Source of the DNA: Methanosarcinales archaeon Met12
GTDB lineage: Archaea; Halobacteriota; UBA148; JAJOKI01
Assembly (NCBI GenBank): GCA_002813105.2
Contig: CP017966.2
Location: forward strand, 854,745-918,744
Direction: 5' to 3'
DNA length: 64,000 nucleotides
The notes beneath the pieces are model-generated. The model had not been told where the DNA came from. It worked only from the letters and a program-made list of their open reading frames with translations, and did not search any database. A program made the position numbers and the translations under genes. This document shows positions 53,711-61,554 of this stretch, in pieces (position 1 is the stretch's first letter; every line of letters starts with the position of its first letter).

Positions 53711-54121
53711 TCATACGTGCTTTTCAGCATCAACGACACTCTTTTTTACCATTTGATACCATCGAAACACCAGGACCGCAAGACAACTTATGGAGATTAG
53801 TCTTAGGGCGCTTGCAAACACCTGTATCCCTATCGGCTCCCACAGGTTGAAGAGGCGAATTAATTCGTAAGTGTTGAAATTCCGTAGGAATTACAACTCC
53901 ATCAGATCTTCGATCTGGTGCACTGCGAAATACGCGCCTGATGCAAAAAGAAGCGTCCAATTTTTAGTTAAAAAGTGTATGTCTTGAAAAGTGTTCTCTT
54001 TCAGTATATTCCAGTCAACTCTTCCTAACGTTAGAAACAGGATGATGCAGAGAATAAATCCAGCAAGTGCCACTAAAAAGGATATAGTTCCCACTATCAC
54101 TTCAATATGCGTTCCAATCAT
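53711..54121 (-). pseudogene. Membrane-protein gene split by an in-frame stop inside a hairpin
   Basis: From the ATG at 54121 a 76-residue protein with two transmembrane helices ends at 53891-53893 (VHQIEDLMEL then TAA). The same frame continues without further stop to 53711, giving a third hydrophobic segment and basic end (IGIQVFASALRLISISCLAVLVFRW; QMVKKSV). The TAA lies in a 25-base palindrome (53873-53897, arm GTTGAAATTCC, loop GTA) of the same design as the array at 1203-1253. So a hairpin element appears to interrupt the gene. No family recognised. Confidence 0.6.
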
Positions 54122-54330
54122 TATTATATAATTCTAACTATAACCTATTAAAATGTTTCTATTCGCTGAATCCGTCAACCCTCTCCTAAATGGAAACAGA
54201 TTACAGATTCCCTCCTTCGGAAGATTATCTTCTGCGATTTTCAATAGATTGCCAATCAATTCAAAATCTTTTTATGCACCTACATCGTTTGAATGTTATA
54301 ATTATCATCAAATGTTAGTGAGGATATGAG

Positions 54331-54834
54331 ATGAACTCTAAAGATATTGTCGGCATCTTTCTAACATTCATCGTCTTATTTGGTTTCTGGGTATTTTTAT
54401 CTGGCCTTTTGGATGTGATGCACCTCTCAATGGGCATAATCTGCTCTATTCTCGTCGCACTTTATTCACATGATTTGTTCATAAGAGGTAACGACAGCAT
54501 CATTGACCGTGCAGGCACTCTCATAAGGTTTATAAAATATAGTTTTTGGTTACTATTTCAAATCTTTATGTCTAACATTGACGTGGCACGCAGAGTTCTC
54601 GACCCAAAGATGCCAATATCTCCGGGAATCATAAAGTTCAGCTCCAGACTGAAAAGTGATGTCGCGCTCACTACGCTGGCGAGCTCGATAACGCTGACGC
54701 CGGGCACGCTTACCATGGATATAGTTGGAGAAGATTATTATGTTCACTGTCTGGCAACCGAACATGGAGAAAACCTTTTGAAGGGGGATTTTGAGAGGCG
54801 TATGGAGCACGTGTTTGGGGAGGGGAAACGATGA
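54331..54834 (+). CDS. mnhE: Mrp antiporter subunit E
   Basis: 167 residues. MnhE pattern: N-terminal hydrophobic hairpin (IVGIFLTFIVLFGFWVFLSGLLDVMHLSMGIICSILVALYSHDLF), then DVARRVLDPKMPISPGIIKF, LTTLASSITLTPGTLTMDI and the C-terminal VHCLA. First gene of the operon; an A/T element near 54265 could be its TATA box. Overlaps mnhF by 4 bases, as do most neighbours in this operon. Confidence 0.92.
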   Translation: MNSKDIVGIFLTFIVLFGFWVFLSGLLDVMHLSMGIICSILVALYSHDLFIRGNDSIIDRAGTLIRFIKYSFWLLFQIFMSNIDVARRVLDPKMPISPGIIKFSSRLKSDVALTTLASSITLTPGTLTMDIVGEDYYVHCLATEHGENLLKGDFERRMEHVFGEGKR

Positions 54835-55094
54835 ACGTCTTTTTACTTGTTGCCCTGGCACTATCTTTCGCAGCCTTGATGTGTTTCTACAGGCTTATAG
54901 TTGGGCCAACCCTGCCAGACAAGATAGCTGCCGCACAGGTAATAGGTACCAAGACGCTGGCGGTCTTGGTTTTAATCGCGGTTATATATGACCAGATGAT
55001 GTTCATCGACATCGCTCTGACATATGCCGTGTTGTTGTTCTTGGCGATACTTGCTACGGCGAGATATTTAGAGACGGGGAAGGTGGTCGAATGA
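54831..55094 (+). CDS. mnhF: Mrp antiporter subunit F
   Basis: 87 residues with three transmembrane helices. MnhF motif FYRLIVGPTLPDKIAAAQVIGTKTLAVLVLIAVIYDQMMFIDIALTYAVLLFL. Small subunit of the multisubunit cation/proton antiporter. Overlaps its neighbours on both sides by 4 bases. Confidence 0.93.
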   Translation: MNVFLLVALALSFAALMCFYRLIVGPTLPDKIAAAQVIGTKTLAVLVLIAVIYDQMMFIDIALTYAVLLFLAILATARYLETGKVVE

Positions 55095-55420
55095 TAATCG
55101 AGGCACTGCAGATACTTTTCCTCTCTATTGGTACTCTCTTCTTCTTCGTAGGCACCATTGGATTGCTGAGATTTCCTGACGTTTATACGAGGCTGCATGC
55201 GGCGACTAAATGCGATACGCTTGGGCTTGGTATGATATTGACGGGGTCGATACTGTATGAGGGGGCAACACTCGCAAGCGTGAAAATGATATTCATCATA
55301 GGCTTCGTCTTTCTGACGAATCCAGTCGCTGCTCATGCGATAGCAAGAGCTGCATATAAACACGGCATAGAGTTATGGAAGAAGAGCATCGTTGACATGT
55401 ACAAGGAGGTATCACGGTGA
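55091..55420 (+). CDS. mnhG: Mrp antiporter subunit G
   Basis: 109 residues, three transmembrane helices. MnhG signature GLLRFPDVYTRLHAATKCDTLGLGMILTGSILYEG and FLTNPVAAHAIARAAY. Overlaps mnhF and the following gene by 4 bases each. Confidence 0.94.
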   Translation: MIIEALQILFLSIGTLFFFVGTIGLLRFPDVYTRLHAATKCDTLGLGMILTGSILYEGATLASVKMIFIIGFVFLTNPVAAHAIARAAYKHGIELWKKSIVDMYKEVSR

Positions 55421-55662
55421 TATGGGCACTTGACATCGTACTCTTGTATTTTCTGGTGATACTTTCCATCATCGTGGTCTTCACCAGGGATTTGTTGGCA
55501 GCAGCGGTCGTCTTCTCGATTTACAGCTTGGTCATGGCGATAGTGTTCGCGCAACTGAATGCGCCAGACGTTGCTTTGACCGAGGCAGCTGTTGGAGCAG
55601 GTATCACGACTCTCTTGTTTATCGCAGCCATAGCTAAAACGACGAGGAGGGAGGAAGATTAG
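55417..55662 (+). CDS. Mrp/Mbh subunit with DUF4040 domain (MnhA C-terminal part)
   Basis: 81 residues. It matches the DUF4040 region that in bacteria forms part of MnhA and in archaea is a separate gene (MbhD-like): DLLAAAVVFSIYSLVMAIVFAQLNAPDVALTEAAVGAGITTLLFIAAI. Two to three transmembrane helices. Followed by the second split MnhA piece. Confidence 0.9.
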   Translation: MIWALDIVLLYFLVILSIIVVFTRDLLAAAVVFSIYSLVMAIVFAQLNAPDVALTEAAVGAGITTLLFIAAIAKTTRREED

Positions 55663-55930
55663 AATTGCACCGCTTATCGTCTTGGTGATGATTGGAGCTG
55701 TGCTTGTCATGGCTGTGGTCGACATGCCAGCGTTCGGCGATCCTGAGGGTCCGGTACACCAGCACGTCGCCCCCAGGTACATTGAGATGGCATATGAGGA
55801 AACTGGGGTGAAGAACATAGTGACGGCAGTTCTTGTGAGTTATAGAGGATATGATACGCTTGGCGAGCTTACGGTGATATTCACCGCAGGGGCAGCGGTC
55901 ATATCCCTCCTTGGGAGGGAGGATGAATGA
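55658..55930 (+). CDS. Mrp/Mbh subunit, MbhE-like (MnhA C-terminal part); unusual start
   Basis: About 84-90 residues. N-terminal helix (PLIVLVMIGAVLVMAVVDMPAFGDP) and the RGYDTLGELTVIFTAGAAVISLLG block, which in MnhA is the extreme C-terminus. In this frame there is no ATG or GTG before 55685. A GGAGGGAGG site stands directly before ATT codons at 55658 and 55664; the first near-standard starts (TTG at 55682, GTG at 55685) would cut into the N-terminal helix. An ATT start is thus likely. The 3' end overlaps mnhB by 4 bases. Confidence 0.78.
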   Translation: MRIAPLIVLVMIGAVLVMAVVDMPAFGDPEGPVHQHVAPRYIEMAYEETGVKNIVTAVLVSYRGYDTLGELTVIFTAGAAVISLLGREDE

Positions 55931-56355
55931 CGACCGTAATCGTCAAAACGGTCTCGAGGTTGATGGTACCGTTTATACAACTATTTGGACTATATACCAT
56001 CATACACGGGCCGGTTAGCCCCGGCGGCGGCTTCCAGGGTGGAGTAATTGTGGGTGCGAGCATGATATTGCTGGCGTTGTCTTATGATTTGTCCAGCGCC
56101 GAAGCCAGAGCAAGCCACAAGATGAGACTCATCATGGATAGCGGCGGTATCTTGTTGTTTGCCGGAATCGGGTTGCTGGCGCTGCTGGCCGGGGGAGCTT
56201 TTCTGCAATACGGCATGATTCCGCTCCCGATGGCTCCGGCTCAGGTCAGCGGACTCATGATTCTATTGGTTGGGGTCGCCATCGGAATTCACGTCATGGC
56301 ATTAATGGCAACGCTATTCTTCCTCATGGCACAGGAGAAGGAGGAACCTGTATGA
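55927..56355 (+). CDS. mnhB: Mrp antiporter subunit B
   Basis: 142 residues, four transmembrane helices. MnhB pattern: VKTVSRLMVPFIQLFGLYTIIHGPVSPGGGFQGGVIVGASMILLAL, with the GGGFQGG hallmark. Overlaps both neighbours by 4 bases. Confidence 0.94.
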   Translation: MTTVIVKTVSRLMVPFIQLFGLYTIIHGPVSPGGGFQGGVIVGASMILLALSYDLSSAEARASHKMRLIMDSGGILLFAGIGLLALLAGGAFLQYGMIPLPMAPAQVSGLMILLVGVAIGIHVMALMATLFFLMAQEKEEPV

Positions 56356-56699
56356 TTGAGTTCCTACTTGATAATTTTAATTACTGGGTATGTGTGATTC
56401 TACTCTTGATAGGGCTCTATGCAATGATAGCGAAGGAAAACCTGATAAAGAAGATTCTGGGACTAAATATCTTCTCTACGTCGGTGCTCCTTTTTCTGAT
56501 ATCACTGGCGGATAAAGAGGGAGGGGCGTCACCCATAATCGTACCAGGAGTTGACGTGTATGTGAATCCACTGCCCCATGTGCTGGTGCTAACTGGAGTC
56601 GTCGTAGCCGTTGCCCTGACAGCGCTCGCCCTCGCCCTGACGATAAAAATATATGAGAGATATGGAACGCTGGACGCCGAGAAGCTTATGGAGTTGTGA
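56352..56699 (+). CDS. mnhC: Mrp antiporter subunit C (NuoK-like)
   Basis: 115 residues, three transmembrane helices, NuoK fold: GLYAMIAKENLIKKILGLNIFSTSVLLFLISLA, then PLPHVLVLTGVVVAVALTALALALTIKIYERYGTLD. Conserved Glu/His residues lie in the membrane segments. Overlaps mnhD by 4 bases. Confidence 0.94.
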   Translation: MIEFLLDNFNYWVCVILLLIGLYAMIAKENLIKKILGLNIFSTSVLLFLISLADKEGGASPIIVPGVDVYVNPLPHVLVLTGVVVAVALTALALALTIKIYERYGTLDAEKLMEL

Positions 56700-58183
56700 T
56701 GATGATAGAGCATTTACCGATATTGGTTGTCATGGTGCCACTTATAGCAGCATACCTTATGCCTGCGTTAGGGTTGTGGAGGAAAGGACTTTGCCACCCT
56801 CTCGCTACAGCATCGACATTTATATCATTTTGTATATCGCTCGTGCTCACAAAATATGTGATGACTTATGGTACGATCAGCTATCATCTCGGGGGATGGG
56901 AGCCGCCATGGGGAATTGAGCTGGTAGTGGACTATTTCAGTGCTTTCATGTGCGTCACGATAACTTTCATCAGTTTATTGGCAGTAATATATTCCAAAAA
57001 TTACGTCGACAAGGAATTGCCAAAGGGAAAAACGACCTCATATTACACCCTGCTGATGCTCTTGATCGGTGGCATGCTTGGCGTAGTAGTCACCGGGGAT
57101 ATGTTCAATTTATTCATATTTACAGAGATAATGTCTGTAGCAGCATACGCACTCGTGGCCATATCAAAGAAAAAAGAGTCTTTCATAGCGAGTTATAAAT
57201 ATCTTTTGCTTGGCGCAATCGGCACCAGTTTCATATTGCTTGGCACGGGCTACCTGTATATAATTACAGGTACTTTGAACATGGCCGACCTGTCAATCAG
57301 ATTACAACCATGGTATGGCTCTTATGTTGTGCTCGCCGCGCTGGCTTTTTTCATGGTGGGCTTCGGCATCAAAACCGCGCTCTTCCCCCTGCACACCTGG
57401 TTGCCTGATGCGCACTCCATCGCACCATCACCGATAAGCGTTATTCTTTCCGCCCTGGTGATAAAAGTGGGCGCATATTCCATTATCAGGGTGTCTTTCA
57501 CCATTTTTCAGCCCGAGTTCGTCACGGAGGTGATGCCCATCATGTCTGTGCTCACATGGGTCGCGGCGGCTGCGATACTCATAGGTTCCTTGTTTGCCAT
57601 ATCCCAGACTGATATAAAAAGGATGTTAGCATACTCGAGTGTGGCTCACATCGGCTATGTGATATTGGGCGTGGGATTGGCTACAGAGATGGGCACGACA
57701 GGCGGGATCCTGCACATATTCAATCACGCGATGGCGAAAGGAGCCCTGTTCTTCTGTGCGGGTGCGATTATCTATAAAACCGGGCTGCGAAACATCCATG
57801 ACCTCGCTGGACTGGGAGATAAAATGCCAATCACTGCGGCTGCGTTTGCGCTGGCTGCCGTCTCGATGATAGGACTCCCGCCGACTGCCGGATTCTTCAG
57901 CAAATTTTATCTCTGTCTGGGAGCTCTGGAGGCAGGAGCATGGACTTTCGCCATAGTCATATTGCTGGCTAGTCTCCTGACTGCGGTATTCTACTTCAGA
58001 GTTATTAACCTCATATATTTTGGTGAACATAAGCAGGAGGAGCACGTCGAGGTAGATGAAGTCCCCCCCAGCATGCTGGTTCCCATAGTGATACTGGCAC
58101 TGGGATGCATAATATTCGGCATATTCGTAGGTATCCCCCTGTCGGTTGTAGGGCCAGCGGTTGAGTTGTTGCTGGGCATATAA
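56696..58183 (+). CDS. mnhD: Mrp antiporter large subunit D (first copy)
   Basis: 495 residues, about 14 transmembrane helices of the NuoN/NuoM family. Key markers: FNLFIFTEIMSVAAYALVAISKKKESFIASYKYLLLG with the first-half Glu and Lys, GIKTALFPLHTWLPDAHSIAPSPISVILSALVIKVGAYSI with the broken-helix Lys, and HIFNHAMAKGALFFCAGAIIYKTG. Completes the E-F-G-A'-A''-B-C-D set. Three further paralogues follow. Expected to move Na+ or H+ across the membrane. Confidence 0.93.
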   Translation: MMMIEHLPILVVMVPLIAAYLMPALGLWRKGLCHPLATASTFISFCISLVLTKYVMTYGTISYHLGGWEPPWGIELVVDYFSAFMCVTITFISLLAVIYSKNYVDKELPKGKTTSYYTLLMLLIGGMLGVVVTGDMFNLFIFTEIMSVAAYALVAISKKKESFIASYKYLLLGAIGTSFILLGTGYLYIITGTLNMADLSIRLQPWYGSYVVLAALAFFMVGFGIKTALFPLHTWLPDAHSIAPSPISVILSALVIKVGAYSIIRVSFTIFQPEFVTEVMPIMSVLTWVAAAAILIGSLFAISQTDIKRMLAYSSVAHIGYVILGVGLATEMGTTGGILHIFNHAMAKGALFFCAGAIIYKTGLRNIHDLAGLGDKMPITAAAFALAAVSMIGLPPTAGFFSKFYLCLGALEAGAWTFAIVILLASLLTAVFYFRVINLIYFGEHKQEEHVEVDEVPPSMLVPIVILALGCIIFGIFVGIPLSVVGPAVELLLGI

Positions 58184-58220
58184 CTAATAGAAACACCATA
58201 AAAAGTGAAGGGAAGATATT

Positions 58221-59720
58221 ATGGCTGAAGTAATAACCTCATATTTGCCCGCAATAGCAGTGCTTGCACCATTCCTGGTCGGCATCATGCTGTATTATAT
58301 CGGGAGAAGGTCAGAGCGTGCAAGAGACATCGTCTCTATCGCAACCTGTGTCGTTTCTTTTTTAGCAGTAGCGGCAATGGCACCTACTATCCTTGGTGGC
58401 AAGGTCATCGAATTCATACTCGTCTCTGGCGAGGTTGCCCCCATCGAAATCGCTTTCAGGGTGGACAAGCTCAGCTTGATAATAGCCATGATGTGCTCTT
58501 TTGAGTGGATATTGGCCACGGTTTACTCGATAAGATACATGAGCCATGAGCATGCGAGGAACCGATATTACACGTTCATGCTCTTGACGCTCGGCTCGGT
58601 GCTCGGCGTTTTGCTCACGAAAAACTTGTTCAGTCTGTTCATATTCTTCGAGTTAATGCTGCTCACATCGTATGTATTGGTCATACACGAGGAGACACCT
58701 GCTGCGATGAAGGCGGGCAGATTATATTTATTCCTTGGCATAGGTACTGGTCTCGTCCTGTTTTTAGCCATAGTCACGACCTATATGATGGCAGGCACGC
58801 TGGACCTTGGTCTGGGAGGAATCCTGGAGTATCAAGGGACGATATCGTATCTCGTCTTTATCGCTTTTCTAATCGGTGCCATGACTAAAGCAGGAATATT
58901 CCCCTTCCATCTCTGGTTACCGGTGGCGCATCCAATCGCACCCTCTCCAGCGAGCGCCATACTCTCCGGGGTGCTGGTCAAAGAGGGTTGCTACCTGATG
59001 ATACGGGTCATATATGATGTGTTTGGAGTGGACCTCGTGGCAGCGATGGGCGTTCACGTTCCATTGGCAATACTCGCCGGATTTACCATGCTCTTTGGCT
59101 CGGCAGTGGCAATAAAGCAGACCAATCTGAAGACGATGCTGGGCTATTCGACCGTTGGGCAGATGGGCTATATCTTTTTGGGCATGTCATTGTTGACGAT
59201 AACAGGACTGCAGGGAGCGATAGTGCACATTCTCCACCACGCAATGATGAAGGGTGCATTGTTCCTCACTGCTGGTGCGATCATCTATAAAACCGGAATC
59301 AGGGAGATTGGCGAGATGGCAGGCATTGGAAAGAAGATGCCGATGACGATGCTCGTGTTCACCATCGCCGCAATCTCGATGATAGGAATACCTCCCCTAT
59401 GTGGCTTTATCAGCAAATGGGTGCTTGCCATGGGCGCTCTGGAAACCGGGGCGCCTGTGTTCATGATATTTATAGTAGTGTTGATATTGAGCAGTATTAT
59501 GAATGCGGCATATTTCATGCCCATCATAATAAATGCGTTCTTTGGCGAAGAGGACCATGGCAAAGGGGACCATGGCAAAAAGGTGGAATATGGAGACGTC
59601 CCCGTCTCGATGCTGGTGCCGATGGTGATATTGGCACTGGGAGTAATCATATTCGGCATATTTACGAACATAAGCTTTTCTGTAATAGTACCGGCGGTTA
59701 ATGCGCTGTTTGGAGCATAG
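58221..59720 (+). CDS. Mrp-type large subunit, second paralogue
   Basis: 499 residues, about 14 transmembrane helices. LFSLFIFFELMLLTSYVLVIHEETPAAMKAGRLYL, TKAGIFPFHLWLPVAHPIAPSPASAILSGVLVKEGCYLM and HILHHAMMKGALFLTAGAI. It shares a stretch (SHEHARNRYYTFMLLTLG) at protein and DNA level with the fourth paralogue at 61555, so the two derive from duplication. A 37-base gap separates it from the first copy. Confidence 0.92.
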   Translation: MAEVITSYLPAIAVLAPFLVGIMLYYIGRRSERARDIVSIATCVVSFLAVAAMAPTILGGKVIEFILVSGEVAPIEIAFRVDKLSLIIAMMCSFEWILATVYSIRYMSHEHARNRYYTFMLLTLGSVLGVLLTKNLFSLFIFFELMLLTSYVLVIHEETPAAMKAGRLYLFLGIGTGLVLFLAIVTTYMMAGTLDLGLGGILEYQGTISYLVFIAFLIGAMTKAGIFPFHLWLPVAHPIAPSPASAILSGVLVKEGCYLMIRVIYDVFGVDLVAAMGVHVPLAILAGFTMLFGSAVAIKQTNLKTMLGYSTVGQMGYIFLGMSLLTITGLQGAIVHILHHAMMKGALFLTAGAIIYKTGIREIGEMAGIGKKMPMTMLVFTIAAISMIGIPPLCGFISKWVLAMGALETGAPVFMIFIVVLILSSIMNAAYFMPIIINAFFGEEDHGKGDHGKKVEYGDVPVSMLVPMVILALGVIIFGIFTNISFSVIVPAVNALFGA

Positions 59721-59732
59721 GAGATTGAATAA

Positions 59733-61220
59733 ATGGAACCAGTACATTCGATAAGACCAGTACTTGCCATAGCAGTTTCATTGGCATGCACTTTTTTGAT
59801 ACTCGCACACGGTAAGCATCGGAATCTAAGAGAATTTTGGAGCATTTTGGGATCCACATCTAAATTTTTGGTAGTCCTATCGATGTTTCCCTTTGTGCTC
59901 GCTGGAGGAGTTTATATATTTGAGGGACCTGGAATCGCCCCAGGAATATCGCTTGATTTCAGAGCCGATGCATTCAGCATATTCTTCTCTTCGCTCTCAT
60001 CCTTCCTGTGGATTCTAACCACTGTATATTCCATCGGCTATATGAGGGCTCTGGAAGAACACAGGCAGACCAGATATTTCTTTTTCTTCGGGATATGTGT
60101 GGCATCCACCGTGGGCATAGCACATGCGAACAACTTATTCACCTTATTCATATTCTATGAATTGCTGACCCTTGCCACATATCCACTTGTGATACACAAG
60201 GAGACGCCTGAGGCGATGAAGGCAGGCAGGAAGTATCTGGCATATACTCTGACAGGAGGCGTCGTTATCTTGCTTGGAATGGTTTGGACGTATTATCTGG
60301 CAGGCACGCTCACATTCGCCGACCATGGATTTCTCTCAGGTCATGGGTCGCCAGAAGTGCTCCGTGTGTTGTTCATGATATTCATAATCGGTTTTGGCGT
60401 CAAGGCAGCCATCATGCCCCTCCATGCATGGCTTCCTACTGCCATGGTGGCACCGACGCCCGTCAGTGCCCTCCTTCATGCCGTGGCGGTCGTGAAGGCA
60501 GGCGTCTTTGGAATCATACGAATAATATACTGTGTCTTTGGGGCAGAACTTTCTCTTGATATCGGTGTAGGGCTGCCGCTTGCAATTGTGGCATCGTTTA
60601 CGATCATCGTGGCATCTATCTTCGCATTGGCACAGGATAACCTAAAATTGCGACTTGCATATTCCACGATAAGTCAGCTAGCCTATATCATATTGGGCGC
60701 CGCCTTATTGAGTCCGTATGGGTTGACGGGGGGCATGGTTCACATCACGCACCAGGCATTCATGAAGATCACATTGTTCTTCTGTGCTGGAGCCATATTG
60801 GTCCAGACCGGGAAAAAGAACATAAGTGAGATGGATGGAATAGGCAAAAAAATGCCTCTAACGATGGCTGCGTTTGCGATAGCGGCAGTGGGAATGATGG
60901 GCATACCTCCCACATGTGGGTTTATCTCTAAGTGGTATCTTTGCTTAGGCGCCATAGAGGCAGGGTATCCAATTTTCCTTTTAGTGATACTGGTGAGTGC
61001 ATTGTTGAACGCGGCATATTTTATGCCGCCCATATATAGTGCATTCTTCAAAGAGCCGGACGCATCGTTTAAGGACAGGGAACCATCCTGGTGGCTGTTG
61101 GCGCCCATCCTGATATGTGCAGCTATATCCTTGATACTGGGCATCGTGCCGATGATGCCAAACACGCCTTTACAGTTGGTCTTGGTGGCAGTTCATAAAT
61201 TTATAGGGGGAGGGGTTTAG
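59733..61220 (+). CDS. Mrp-type large subunit, third paralogue
   Basis: 495 residues, about 14 helices. LFTLFIFYELLTLATYPLVIHKETPEAMKAGRKYLAYTL, VKAAIMPLHAWLPTAMVAPTPVSALLHAVAVVKAGVFGI and HITHQAFMKITLFFCAGAILVQTG. The LHAVAVVKAG wording is closer to MnhA/NuoL and hydrogenase-linked subunits than the first two copies. Starts 12 bases after the previous gene. Confidence 0.92.
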   Translation: MEPVHSIRPVLAIAVSLACTFLILAHGKHRNLREFWSILGSTSKFLVVLSMFPFVLAGGVYIFEGPGIAPGISLDFRADAFSIFFSSLSSFLWILTTVYSIGYMRALEEHRQTRYFFFFGICVASTVGIAHANNLFTLFIFYELLTLATYPLVIHKETPEAMKAGRKYLAYTLTGGVVILLGMVWTYYLAGTLTFADHGFLSGHGSPEVLRVLFMIFIIGFGVKAAIMPLHAWLPTAMVAPTPVSALLHAVAVVKAGVFGIIRIIYCVFGAELSLDIGVGLPLAIVASFTIIVASIFALAQDNLKLRLAYSTISQLAYIILGAALLSPYGLTGGMVHITHQAFMKITLFFCAGAILVQTGKKNISEMDGIGKKMPLTMAAFAIAAVGMMGIPPTCGFISKWYLCLGAIEAGYPIFLLVILVSALLNAAYFMPPIYSAFFKEPDASFKDREPSWWLLAPILICAAISLILGIVPMMPNTPLQLVLVAVHKFIGGGV

Positions 61221-61222
61221 TT

Positions 61223-61540
61223 ATGACACCACCTCCTGTGCTGTACTGGGTTTTCTGGTCAATATTGGCGGTGCTCATAATATTATTGATGAAATATATC
61301 ATAGAGACACGGCGCCATGAAGAGCATGGGCACAAAAAGTCGATATACGATGGACTTACATTTGCCGGCATAGTATCTGCTCTCGCTTTGGGTGCATTTG
61401 CCATTACCTTTTCGAGTGAATTCTACAAATATGCCAAATATTATGAGCACCCCGCCATCGGCGTTATACGTTTCATTGTGATGGCGATTACCGCTCTATT
61501 GTTGATGCATTATGCAGTCAAAGGAAGACATGACCATTAG
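61223..61540 (+). CDS. Small membrane protein of the Mrp-type operon
   Basis: 105 residues with three transmembrane helices (YWVFWSILAVLIILLMKYI, GLTFAGIVSALALGAFAITF, GVIRFIVMAITALLLMHYAV) and a His-rich hydrophilic loop (RRHEEHGHKK). No family recognised. It lies 2 bases after the third large subunit and 14 before the fourth, so it is surely part of the operon, perhaps as an accessory subunit. Confidence 0.75.
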   Translation: MTPPPVLYWVFWSILAVLIILLMKYIIETRRHEEHGHKKSIYDGLTFAGIVSALALGAFAITFSSEFYKYAKYYEHPAIGVIRFIVMAITALLLMHYAVKGRHDH

Positions 61541-61554
61541 GAGGAAAGCAGGAA

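Noticed and set aside
57626-58045. Leftward open frames opposite the Mrp genes
   Set aside because: They are antisense shadows of membrane-protein codons, with no conserved motif.
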